Source of the DNA: Xestospongia muta
Lineage: Eukaryota > Porifera > Demospongiae > Haplosclerida > Petrosiidae
Length of the DNA stretch: 64,000 bases
Direction of reading: 5' to 3'
Assembly (NCBI GenBank): GCA_963693285.1
Contig: OY848917.1
Span: 3,226,501 to 3,290,500 of the forward strand
The notes beneath the pieces were generated by a model. It saw nothing but the letters and a program-made list of their open reading frames with translations. It made no database searches and was not told where the DNA came from. Shown in pieces: positions 10,971 through 22,763 of this stretch. Position numbers and translations under genes: made by a program. Within the stretch, counting starts at the first letter, position 1. Each line of letters starts with the position of its first letter.

Positions 10971-13503
10971 AGTTCCAATCTTCATCACCAAATCGAATTG
11001 GTGCTCTACGACTTCAGACTGGGTAGCATGATGTGCCTGAAGATGTGGTTGAATTTGTTTGAGGACTCTGTCCTGTATTTCTCACTGTTGTATAAGAGCT
11101 TGCCTCTAACTCAGGAATCTTCTCCTCCACCCTGATTTTCAACTGGTTGACATGTCTCCGAGTAAGGTTATTATTTTGTAGAATAACTTCATATAACACA
11201 TTTCCAATTCGTTTTTTAATCCGTCCAGGTATCCATCGAACATTTGAGGTTCTGGAGTAGTTGCGAACGTAAACAAGATCATTGTCATTGAAAACTCTAT
11301 TTTTAGTCCTTTTATCATTGTTTCTCTTGAGCTGAGTTTACTTTTGTAGTTAAATCAGGATATAGTAAATGAAATTTAGTCTTGATAGTTTGTCCAAACA
11401 TTAATTCAGCTGGTGTCACACCTGTTGTTGGGTGCGGAGTGGTTTGATACTGGCTCAGAATCAATTTAGTTTAGATGTTACAGTACCATTTGTACACTTT
11501 TTCAATGAATTCTTAAAGGCTTGTAGTACCATGCGTTCGGCTAACCCATTAGCTTGTGGTTGATAAGGGGCTGTGAGAACATGGTTAATTCCATTGACTT
11601 TAACAAATTTCTGGAATTCTGTACTTGTGAATGACAATCCATTGTCTGATACTATTGTCTGTGGTAATCCGAATCGAGCAAGGTGGTTTGTAAACATTGG
11701 AAGGCCTACATTTAATGTAGACAATTCTGTTCGTCTTGAACTGTATAGTTTTAAGGTTTCCAGTATGTCTGTAGGCCAACCTTTTTGGGTATAACGATAA
11801 ACGCGAGTAAGAAGGGGGTCTGACTGGGTCCATTTCCGAATATTCCCTGCTGTAATCGGCATCTGGTCCATTGCTTCCATCAAAAGGACCAATTCCGTGG
11901 GTAAATCTTCATCTTTCCCTTCTGAATCTTTGATTGGTAGTCTGCTTAATGCATCTGCATTGCCATGCTTGTGGGTTGGTCGAAAACTGATAGTATACTC
12001 ATATGATGCCAGCTTCAATGCCCATCTCTGTATTCTGCTTGAAGCATGTTGTGGTATTCCATGATTTTCGTTAAATAAGCTCTTCAAGGGTAGGTTGTCA
12101 GTCAACAGAGTGAACGGTCTTCCAAAAAGGTATTCGTGGAATTTTGTTACTCCAAAAACACAAGCTAGTCCTTCACGTTCTAGCTGTGAATAATTCTTTT
12201 CTGGTGGTGTCAGTGTTCACGAGGCGTATCCAATTGGTTTTTCCGTACCATCCGGATACCTATAAGCTAACACGGCTCCAATGCCATACAGAGAGGCATC
12301 ACATGCTAGTGTGAGTTCCAGGTTAGGATTGAAATGTACGACCAGCTTAGACGATACCAGAATGTCTTTTGAGTCCTAAAATGCTTTGTTCTCCTTTTTT
12401 GTCCATCTCCAGTGCTTGTCTCTTCTTAACAACCTATACAAAGGAAAAAGAACATGGGGCAGATTAGGTATAAAGCGTCCATAATGTTATTAGTCCCAGG
12501 TAGGCTTTCATTTGAGTGACATTCTTTAGGATTGGTGCGTCACGAATGGCTGTGACTTTTTCAGCAATTGGGTGTAAGCCCTTTGAATCAATCGTGTGTC
12601 CCAAGTATTGGACTGATTCTGTCATTAATGAACATTTTGTTTTATTTAATCTAAGATCAGCCGTCTTCAATCTTGACAATACTGTGTCAAGCGTTGCCAG
12701 ATGTTCTTGTTCCATTTTTCCCATGATCAATGCGTCATCCAAGTAAACAACAACTCCTTGGATTCCTTGAAGGTTATCCATGATGCGCTGAAATACTGCT
12801 GGGGCTGACAAGATTCCAAAGGGTAGTCTCTCATATTCTCGAAAAGTCCTCGATGGGTGTTAATCATTGTGTATTTCCTGGATGTTTCGTCAAGTTCTAT
12901 CTGTTGGCATGCTTGGCTCATGTCTAATTTTGAGAATTTCTTCCCTCCTCCCAGGATTGCAAATATGTCTTGAACTTTCGATATTGGGTACTGTTCTAGC
13001 CTCGACACGGGTTTTAGAGTCACCTTATAATCCCCCCATAAACACACTGAGTTATCAGGTTTTAGCACTGGTACCACTGGAGTTGCCCAGTCTGAGAATT
13101 GCACTGATTGAAGTATATCCAGGTTCACAAGTCGGTCAAGTTCCTCTTCTATTCTTGCTTTCATCGAGTATGGTACCGATCTGGCTTTGTAGAATTTTGG
13201 GGTAACTGCTTCTTGTATGTGCAACTTAGCTTGAAATACCTGCAGTTTCCCTAGTTCTGGTTTGAATACCTCATCGTGTTTTGCTAATATCTCTTGTAGT
13301 CGATCTTCTTTGATCTCACACATACTGCACCAGTCTAACCTTAACTGCTCCATCTCATTACGTCCAAGTAACATTGGGCCTGCTCCCTCCACAATCAGCA
13401 AGGGTAGCTTTGTTGTCTGATTGTTGTGCTGTACTGTGACGTCAACACTTCCTTTAGCTTCGACTTGGTCACCCGAGTACGTTCTGAGGATAACATTCAT
13501 TTG
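10971..13503 (-). pseudogene. pol remnant (protease end, RT, RNase H, integrase)
   Basis: Minus-strand reading gives the protease tail (LLGRNEM), RT (KLDMSQACQQIEL; active site VVYLDDALIMG near 12725-12755), the end of RNase H (HGNADALSRLP near 11940) and the integrase core half (TIVSDNG and NGLAERMV near 11530-11660). Frameshifts occur near 12835 and 12485, and stops occur in the connection to RNase H. At about 11715 the integrase jumps from its N-terminal linker straight to the second core motif, so the HHCC finger and first catalytic Asp are deleted. The C-terminal integrase stretch down to about 11000 has several stops. No active product is possible. Confidence 0.85.
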
Positions 13504-14414
13504 TTATAATGGTTGGTCTGGCCAAAGCTGTTGGAATTTTGTCCAAGACATCAAAGAAACTGAAGCTCCTGTATCTAATTCCATTTTGACCCTCTTGTTG
13601 TTGATGTCTATGGTCACCTCCCAAAGGTTTTCCTTCCCTATGCTATTCAAGGTCAAGTATTGTATGGGCTGTACTTTGGTTTGTCTTTCCTTTTTAGGGG
13701 CAGTCTTTGGTTTTCCAGAAGATGATCTACACGCCTTTTGGATGTGGCCTATTTTGCCACAAAGAAAACATTTCGAGCCTTTGAACTTGCATTTATCAGC
13801 TAAATGACCTTTGGCTCCACACCTGTAGCAACTGACTCCTTGTTGGGACACTACGGCCGCCACTTTATGTACCTCTGCCGGTTGTGGGCACCCTGACTGT
13901 ATTTCCCCAATGTGTGTCCTAGCTGCCTCCATACTGGTAGCTATCTCTAACGCTTTATCAAAGTAAGCTTTGTAGCTGTTTCCGACAGCAGACGTCTTTG
14001 TATGCTTTCGTCGTTTATACCGCATACTATCCGATCTCGGAGAAGGTCGTTCAAGGATGCAAAGTTACAGTACTTTGTCAGGCGTCTGAGTTCTGCCACA
14101 AAACTGGTTACCGATTCTCCCTGTCTCCTCGTTCGTGTGTGAAACTTGAACTTTCCATAATTTCACTAGATTACGGGTCAGTGATCTGAAAGAACTTTCA
14201 CTAGTTCATCATACGATTTATCTGTGAGCTTGTCTGAGGCGACTAAGCCCGTCAGTAGTGAGTATGTAGTCGGACCGATGCAAGAGAGTAGGTGAGCTCT
14301 CTTCTTCTCAACATCCATGTTGTTAGCGTCAAGTACGTGTCCAAGTCTCTCTGCTTACTGCTTCCACAGTTCCACTTTGCCGTCGAATTGTTTGAACTGT
14401 ATCGAATATGCCAT
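13504..14414 (-). pseudogene. gag remnant with two CCHC zinc knuckles and start of protease
   Basis: An ATG at 14414 begins a gypsy-type gag, but a TAA occurs after 19 codons (14355-14357) and more stops lie near 14150-14200. The longest surviving frame (13504-14025) holds two zinc knuckles (CYRCGAKGHLADKC and CFLCGKIGHIQKAC) and the protease motif LDTGASVS. It ends at TAA 13504-13506, and the same frame reopens at once at 13500, so that stop interrupts gag-pol. Confidence 0.85.
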
Positions 14415-14442
14415 GGTTTCCCTCGTCACCAATGTAGGCCAA

Positions 14443-14575
14443 TGTAGTATTCCCTAAAACTCAATGTCTTGTCAAATTATCAATAACTCTATAACTGAAC
14501 AAAAACCACGTGCATACACTTTATATAAGACCTAGTTATTAAGTCTATTATTAAGTTCAACGTCACTATGTTACA
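14443..14575 (-). repeat. right LTR (5' LTR of the element)
   Basis: 133 bp, TG...CA ends, matching the left LTR with a few substitutions. It is followed by the GTTAC target duplicate. Just inside it on the minus strand lies TTGGCCTACATTGGTGACG, where the primer-binding site is expected; I could not assign a tRNA. Confidence 0.88.
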
Positions 14576-14652
14576 GTTACCCTTTCAACAATCCATTTTT
14601 CACACAGATTCATTTGGATTGGCTATAAAACATAAAGCAGAAAGACAGTAAT
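14576..14652 (+). pseudogene. SDR-GT fragment B, 3' end after the retroelement
   Basis: Continues the gene interrupted at 10221: GTTACCCTTTCAACAATCC through the final codons to a TAA near 14650. The following 3' flank matches that of copies 1-3 up to about 15000. The polyadenylation signal of the intact copies (AATAAA) has become AATGAA here. Confidence 0.85.
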
Positions 14653-15190
14653 ATTTGCTGACAGACATCTAATATAATGAATGTATATTTTGAATAACCT
14701 TGTTAATGATTATTCTTATATTCCTGTGTATCCAATTCATGATCAAATCACTCAAATGTAGTTAATCATAGGTAAAAATCAAGCAATGTGTAGCATATAC
14801 TAGTACATTTAAGACAATACTTACATAGGTTGTAACAAGAATATAGCTGTTTAATAAACTATGAATACAGACATGTTAATGTTGGAGTTGCATACAATAC
14901 AGTCTTCTCTCCTTGTACTATAATACTATTACCTACATCTAACTATAGACTGTCTTTTTGAGTGTTTGCCGTCTCCCTTTTTTGATAAGAGTTCATTATC
15001 TTGAACCCATCAACAGAAGAATATAGATTATAGATAGTAAACGTAAAATTATAGTAATTACAAAATGTACAGTATTCTATATTATAGATATCAATGCAGG
15101 ATGTTGTAAAGATATTTATGTCAAACGTTCAGTAAACTCGTCCGCATACTGCCCCCGAGCGATAAGCTATAATGTTCATTTTTATTAACA

Positions 15191-16394
15191 ATGAAATGGA
15201 AGAAGTATCTGTTCTTCGTCGTCATAACTACATTGATAGTCATTTTCGAAGTACATCGTCGTTTTATCTATAATCATACCAGTAAGTTTAGTATCTAGTA
15301 AATGTTATATGTCTAGACAGACAAATAACTCATACTGTCTTTACAAACGAACTGACTAATTCAAAGGTTAGGATTGAGTGTAGTAGAGGCATGGTTGACG
15401 AGTAGTCTGAGATAGACACCTATCCATGAGAATCATTATATCACAACAGACTCCATGTCACAAAACTAGGTTATATTGAAATAAAGGTAGGTTGTCTATT
15501 TGAATAAATATTTACTAATGATATCCTTAAAAAAATTTTAAGTTAATTGTTAGTTTAACACAAAAGGTTCACTCCCCATAAAAACTTTTGTGTTGAGATT
15601 AATGCACTTTTTGTTTGGTAAATGTTTTGGTTTAAATTATTTCTGGTTTGTAAGGTCATAAACAATGATGCCATAGACTAACAACACATATTTAAAGGGA
15701 GTTCTTTGTATAATTAGATCATCCCTATTATTTGTACCTACCATTCTTTCAACTATATATTGTATAGTTAGTAACAGACTTTAAAACTACAACTTACCAT
15801 TTAGCTTATTTTTATTATATGATAAATATAACATATAGTTCATGAAGGTTAGTGCATTGTACTGTTCCTCAATAATGGTATTACTAATGTCACTTCACAT
15901 TGACATTAAATAGGTTGTCACACTTTAAATACATCAATTACATACAATACACAGAATATAATATTTTCATTATACGGATATAATACAGTTAAACTAACAA
16001 GAATATGGAATTACACATAATGACAAAACTAGTGGTACTGAAAATTTAGAAGCTAGGTCATGTTATGAGGAGTTAACATAACTCACTACAATTTCAGTTG
16101 CTACAAGGCCAATACTAGTGTAACTCAATGCATGATAAATCCAACTAATTGTATCTAGAACTACACTTTACTATAGTATAATTAAATTATGGCTTCAATT
16201 GAAGCTATAAGCAGATACTATTTCAACTGTAACTAGCTAATCCAGTTAGTTAAGTTGAAATACTATCCCTTCCACAGTTTTAGTTATTAGACATAAACTT
16301 CAAAGAGTACTTTTAAGTTTCTAGTTGTTTTTGTAGATAACATCTAGATTCTGGTAATGAAAACAACGGTTGAAATGACAAAATGCTATTTTAA

Positions 16395-16428
<34 letters not shown>

Positions 16429-19400
16429 ATGTATGTATGTATGTATGTATAATTGTATATATAATATATATATTATATCAGTATATCCATATCACAAGTG
16501 TTTAATCAATTGTTATATAATAGCAATGAATGAAATTAATTAGCATAAAATAACAACCATTTAATATCACTACTTTTACAACAAGTACTTTGAATTAAGT
16601 GTAATTGTGCATTTAATAAGCTAAGCTTCTGTATTCTAATACTTAAGAAACATCTTTGAACACCACCAGTCCACCATTACTTATCTTTGACCCTTTTATT
16701 ATCTTGCTATATTTAAACATTGGTCACTATAACAGAACATTTTGATATGAAAACCTTTTTCTGCTTTAAAAATTGACAAAATTATAATTTTAAAAAATTA
16801 TTTTATAATTCTTTTGGAAGATACTGACTTCACATACCAGTGAAACACCAACTACAAAGATTATATATATATAATGTGTTTGTGGAAGGCTATAGCTATA
16901 GAATGCAAGAAATATACTCAGAGAAGCAAGTTAGTGAGAAGATTATTTCAAGCATGATCAGTCATATTCATCCATCTTATACTGGTCACAATTAAGGTTA
17001 ATAAATTTTATTGGTTGCTATGTACGTGTGAATTGGCTGTCAAACAAGACAGTTTGGCACATTGATTGTTGCATACCACAAACAATGTATATGTATGTAT
17101 ATTGAAAATGGTACCTAACGCGCAAGCGAATTTCGAACAAATGCTTGTGTATAAACGGCTGCTACGCGTCGATCTTGAGCAGGAAGTCAACGTAATTTAT
17201 TAATCATAAAGGTCAATCATTGTCAGGTACTGAATTTTAATAACTTCCTGTTCAAGATGGCCGCAGAGGAACGATTTATACACAAGCTTTTGTTCGAAAT
17301 TTGTTTGCGCATTAGGTACCATTTTCGTATTTGTGGACACATATTATATACTAACACATGTTCCAAAATAATTATAGGACTGTCTGGCATGCTGCGCATA
17401 CTAGACAGTGAGTAAAATTTAATGATACCATCATAATACATGATACTCAGTACATGAAATAAACATTATATATATAATGGTTAATAAAACTGTTTATTAA
17501 TACAAGGCAGATATACTTAAACTGCTTCATTCATACAATATAAGGACAAACACAAGCACACTCTTTCTGACACTAGAGTTTGTTTGATTATGGAATTTTT
17601 TAATAACAAAATTCTTACAAGTTCTCTAAAATTTGTAGTTTCCAAATAGAATTTTTGAGAATAAATACTTTTTAATAGTACCCTATCCCTTTTAAAGTAA
17701 TTCACAGATAATTGTTTCTTAATCACTCTGGATTAGGGAAATTCATAAAGGTTTTTCTACACAAGATTTTCCTAGTATGCAGTATTATACACAACACTCA
17801 CTCATGTTTCTAATCCCTGATCTGAAAAAGCAATAACATACAAACCCTCACCTTCTATAATCAATACCCAACTATATTAACAAATAGACTGGTACCATAA
17901 AAAGGGAGTTTGTAAACAATGGACTAGACTATATATGTTTTCCAATAAGTATTGTAGGTGTACATGCAATAATTAAAAAAGACAGATTGTAAACAAATTT
18001 AGTATATTAGGAACAAATGTTAATAGCTCTAGGTATAATAGGCTAATATATACAGAATATACAAATAGAGTCTAAGTCAGTTCTCACTCACTCTCTCTAA
18101 CATATGTGTTAAATATAATTGATATTGCAGTCCAAATGTTACATTTAGTCACTTTGTTAATGACATGAATATCAGTTTATTATACACATGTCCACATAAA
18201 TAACTTAACATTAATTTTATACAGGCCAGCAGTCCAGTCCTATTCAGTTCTCTGTTTATAGACCCTTCTAATAAAAAAGAACAGTGTTTATTACATACTA
18301 TACATCATATTAATCAAGAGACAGTTATGACGTATATACAATGTAGCCAATTGCAAAATGACAAGATGCCTGATATAGTGGACGACAAACATATACGGTT
18401 TAGATTTTTATTTTCCATATATCTTAAAATAGTCTAAGAATAGAAGATTGATTATGTTTACTTTAATTTTATTCTTATAAATAACAGGTGCTGTGCTAAA
18501 TATAAAGTATCAAGTGTCAAGTCATATTCCTCTCGACCATTCATCTAAATCATCTCAAAATCAAACAAAAATTGAAAATAGTGTCAAAATCTCAAAAGAA
18601 CATCAGCATCAACAGTTTCCAAGTCATGTCTATGATTTACTAAGCTCCCAATCTTACAGTTCACTCACAGGTAGAGGTGACTCTTCATGTACTATAACTT
18701 TGAGTCATAGTAGCAAGACACTGGATAAGCACCAATATATTGTTGTCATAGGAGCTATGAGTTTCATAGCATCAAGACTGGCTGTTTATTTTCATGAAAA
18801 TGGCTACAAAGTATTAGCAGTAGAAGATCTATGGAACATCGATGGAGATGATATGAAATGGTATCGTTGGACAGAAATGAGGAGAATGAAAATACCACTA
18901 CAAATAATTATGTTGTCTAATAAAAAAAGCCTACACTCTTTATTAAAGCAGCACTCCCCACAGGCTATTATCTATTCACCAACTTTACTGACTAGAAAGG
19001 ATAACCATAAATATGGTGGATATGAAACATTTCGAATATCATCATCATTAAAAACTTTTGTTAATTTGCTAGAATTTGTCAAGACTTCAAAAATCATTAC
19101 TTCCATAGTTCTTTTGTCTCATATTAAAGGTTATGCTCATAGAGGATGGATGATGTCATTTGAAAACGTACAGTCAGTTTACCACACTACACACAAACAG
19201 AATGTTACTATTATCAAAATTTCCAATGTACATGGACCTTGGCAGGATGAAATGAACTTTAATTTTCCTACTTCATCAATGTGGTCTGTTGATCATATTA
19301 ACACTGTCGTGTATAAAGCATTAACTAAAAATACTGGTCAAGTTATGTGGGATTTTGACAAGTGTACTAGTTTCTCTGATCAAGCAAATACTCTCATTTC

Positions 19401-20214
19401 ATTAAGTTCAAGTAATAATATTTTAAATACAAAGGAATGGATAAAGGAGTTTCAATTGTACCTACAGAGTAGAAAACGAAATGTTACATTAGGTGCTTAT
19501 CTACAGAAAGTGAGCTCTGCATCACAGTATGGAATTTTTCCAGTTTCAAGTCAAATACGTTTCTTCAAAGATTGGTTTATGAGTGCTATAAAACATGGGT
19601 CTGACATTGTGGTATTTCATGATAATTTTAACAATGGATTTCAGCAACGATTAAAATCTCACTATCCTCAAACAGAAACAATACAAATTAAAGCAGTTAA
19701 CTCTAGACCTGCTAATGATCAGAGATTCTATTATATCTATGACTACATTCTTAACCATCCAGAGATTAACCACCTTGTCACTACAGACATAAGAGATGCT
19801 AACTTTCCCAATAACCCAATGAAAATAATGTCACAATTAGGAGACTGGTTTTTTGTTGGGCTTGACAAGCCATATGATGTAAAAATTGAAACTCATAGCA
19901 TGAGTAGATCATTTAGAGGTTGTTTTCATCATTATACATTTGAGAAGGAGATCTACAAATTGTATGGTGTCTTCAATAATGGAGTTATAGGTGGTACCAG
20001 GTCAACTATGCTGACACTTTTAATTTATATGATTTTAAATATGAATGAAGCTGTCCGGTGGCAAGATTGCTGTGACATGCCAAGTTTAGAAATTGTATTG
20101 CATACTTTCTTCTTTGACAAGACAGTTGTGGGTTACCCTTTCAACAGTGCATTTTTCACACTGATTCCTGGGCCATTTGGATTGGCTGTAAAACATAAAG
20201 CAGAAAAACAGTGA
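15191..20214 (+). CDS. SDR-glycosyltransferase fusion protein, copy 3
   Basis: Exons 15191-15281 and 18488-20214 join in phase 1 and encode 605 residues. The anchor exon is one codon shorter than in the other copies. The layout is the same: signal anchor, stem, SDR-like domain with degraded glycine motif (about 112-369), GT-A-like domain (about 389-599) with TDIRD and FNNGVIGG. It is the most diverged intact copy, with about 35 residue differences from copy 2, many in the last 170 residues (for example RWQDCCDMPS for QSYGCCDMSS). Its 3.2-kb intron carries extra sequence (about 15690-16455 and 16558-17637) absent from copies 1 and 2. AATAAA at 20237. Activity and substrate are unknown. Confidence 0.8.
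16395..16450. repeat. (GTCT)n/(GTAT)n tetranucleotide repeat
   Basis: About eight GTCT units run into about six GTAT units within the intron of SDR-GT copy 3. Confidence 0.9.
17104..17326. mobile_element. 84-bp inverted repeat inside an insertion specific to SDR-GT copy 3
   Basis: Arms 17104-17187 and 17243-17326 are inverted copies, starting GAAAATGGTACCTAA on either strand, separated by 55 bases. Most but not all positions match. They lie within about 1.08 kb (16558-17637) that is absent between the matching intron sequences of copies 1 and 2. This could be a foldback or MITE-like element. I could not define outer terminal repeats or a target duplication. Confidence 0.5.
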
Positions 20215-20242
20215 TTTGCTGACAGACATTTAATATAATAAA

Positions 20243-21083
20243 TGCACATTTTGAATAACCTTGTTAATAATTATTCTTATATTCCCGTGTGTCTAATTCA
20301 AATCACTCAAATATAATTAATCATAGGTAAAAATCAAGCAATGTATAGCATATACCAGTACATTTAAGACAATACTTACATAGGTTGTAACAAGAATATA
20401 GCTGTTTAATGAACAATGAATACAGACATGTTAATGTTGGAGTTGCATACAATACAGTCTTCTTTCCTTTTACTGTAATACTATTACCTACATATAACTG
20501 TAGACTGTCTTTTTAAGTATGTGCTTTCTTTCTTCATCTCTTTCTTTGGTAAAAGTTCATTATCTTAAACCCATCAACAGAAGAACTATTATCGCTGATA
20601 TAATGAAGTACAAGGGAAGTTAATATTGGAGTTGCATACAATTATAATTATTATACTGTTAATTTTTATTTATCAAATTTTTGATTTAAAATATTTAGAT
20701 GAAATACAGTGAACAGAATAGCCTCAATTGATCACATTTTCATTTGTTTGAATAAATCATCTTATACTATTATTCTTGTGCAGATAGGGGCCATGAGGAG
20801 CATTCCTTCTGTTGGGAGTGTGGGACAGCTTTAATCAGTACAATTATTATATTTAATTCTGGAATTAATACTTTTATTTAAAATACATTCTGTATTTGCT
20901 TAAACAGAAACAGTGTTTAAAACTAAAATGTTTTATAAAAACAATAAATTATTACTTAAATTTGTATTTCAGCAAACACAACATACAGCAACAATTCTCT
21001 AATGGAGGGCTTTAATAAGAAGTAATTATAATAATTAATTATTAAAATTATGCATTATAGGAGCAGTCTTATTACTAAAGTTT
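20243..21083. other. intergenic, partly duplicated 3' flank
   Basis: About 20243-20640 repeats the 3' flank found after the other SDR-GT copies. The remainder is AT-rich with no gene seen. On the minus strand it should hold the 3' end of the TNIP-like transcript; TTTATT (AATAAA on minus) occurs near 20874. Confidence 0.5.
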
Positions 21084-22731
21084 TCAAGAGACAGTGTTAG
21101 TTTTTGTGTGACAAGCATCATCAGATTCTGTGGTAATAATATCATCAGTAATGTAGTTGACTGGATTGCTACTTAGAGTGTCATTGAACTGGGCCGGAAT
21201 ATTAGGATCACTTTGAACTTGTCTGGGTTGAGTAGCTTCACTATCAGTATCTAGGTCATTGGTTGAAAATACTTTCTGTTCATTCGTAGGGCCTCCTTTT
21301 TCCTCTTGACTGATTACATCTCGACTAAATAGTCTTAAATTCCCAATACGATGTATCTGAGGAGACACACTCCGTAAAACCACACCACTGTGTTGATCTA
21401 AGTCTTGATTAGTTGTGGGTGGAGTTACCCCATAAGTAAGGCTTGTAGGATTATATATATTGTTAGGATACGGCACTTGCTTGTAATGTTGAATGTCTGT
21501 AGTGTACACTGGAGCAGGTATTTCAGTCATGTGGGTTTGGTAACCAAGAGAAGGACGACGACCAACCAATGTCATGTGAGGAGAAGGGGGTGGAGTTTGA
21601 GAGGAATGATTACTATGGTGATAATAAGAGACAGACGGTTGGTGATCTTTTTCAACAAATGGGTCAAGAGGTGGGAGCGGCTTACGTGGTGAGTATCCCT
21701 ACAATTGCAATAAACCAACATGTAAATTTCATTTACAATTTTAAAAGATACATAATGATCAATCTCAACACAAGAAGACTTTTTAGTATTCAACCTATAT
21801 ACGTGAGAAACTACTGTATAGATATATGTGTGTAAGTGTACATACAATTAATACTGAATAATGCTTACCTGACTTTCCAAATGTTTCCTATATTCATCAT
21901 CTTCTTGTTGTTGTTTTAACCTTAACTGATGAGCCAACCTTGTGGCTTCAGCTTTAAATCGAACTAAGTCTCCAGTAACACGATCAAGCTATAAGAAACA
22001 GATACAGTTTATATTAGGTAAGTGATATACATGTACACAAGTACAGCGTGTACCAATAGGCAACGTACTATAGCCTATTCTTTACATATCTTATGATTAT
22101 TAATTAACAATAAAGACTTATGCAATCATGATGTAAGTCTTACCTGAATTTTCAGAGAAGCTATTTCAGCTTCAAAACGAAGTCTCTCTGTCTCCCTTTC
22201 ACTAGTCAGTCTCTCTCTATCCCTCTTCTCGGCTTCAAAATCTTCCTAGTATATTTAAAAATCAGCATTCACAACCTTGTACTATAATATTATTGACATT
22301 AATATTGTGCTTATATATAATGATATGTATCATAATGAGTTCATAGCTCATACATTTTCAGTAGAACTGTCAGTTCCTATAAACCTCCTAGCGGGTTTAT
22401 ATAATATAGAGTTGACAGTTTAATTGGCTAGTTGCATCTTCAAAAAGCATACACACAATAACTGGAACCCATCACAAGCTTATTGGCTCTGCTATTATTG
22501 ATGATTCCATAAGCGTGAAAACCTTTCAATTTAAGATTTTTAAAAGAACATGCACTCAACAGCCATATGCCATCAACAGTGCCAGGTCATGGTCTCATGG
22601 TTCATTAATCTACATGTATATGGGTTATGTAATCTATCAACTTGAGAATTTGTAAATGATATTTATCATATGACCCTCAGTCCTTTGACTCTTAGGCAAT
22701 ATTATTTAAAATTCCCTCATTAATAGGGTTG

Positions 22732-22763
<32 letters not shown>

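Larger units (their letters stand above)
10222..14575 (-). mobile_element. degenerate Ty3/gypsy-type LTR retrotransposon
   Basis: Flanking LTRs of 133 bp (10222-10354 and 14443-14575) start TGTAGTATTCCC and end ATGTTACA on the plus strand. The element is bounded by a 5-bp target duplication GTTAC (10217-10221 and 14576-14580) and sits in SDR-GT fragment B. Internal sequence on the minus strand shows the gypsy order gag, protease, reverse transcriptase, RNase H, integrase. A polypurine tract (minus-strand AAGAGGGGAGAG, 10959-10970) lies beside the 3' LTR. The copy is dead: stops in gag, an in-frame stop inside the protease (13504-13506), frameshifts in RT near 12835 and 12485, and an integrase missing its zinc-binding and first catalytic part. 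The 3' LTR side carries a tandem array. Confidence 0.9.

Noticed and set aside
11573..13807. Plus-strand frames across the retroelement
   Set aside because: All retroviral-type motifs are on the minus strand; the plus frames are antisense shadows.
17008..17441. Two small minus-strand frames
   Set aside because: They coincide with the arms of the inverted repeat in the copy-3 intron and have no coding features.
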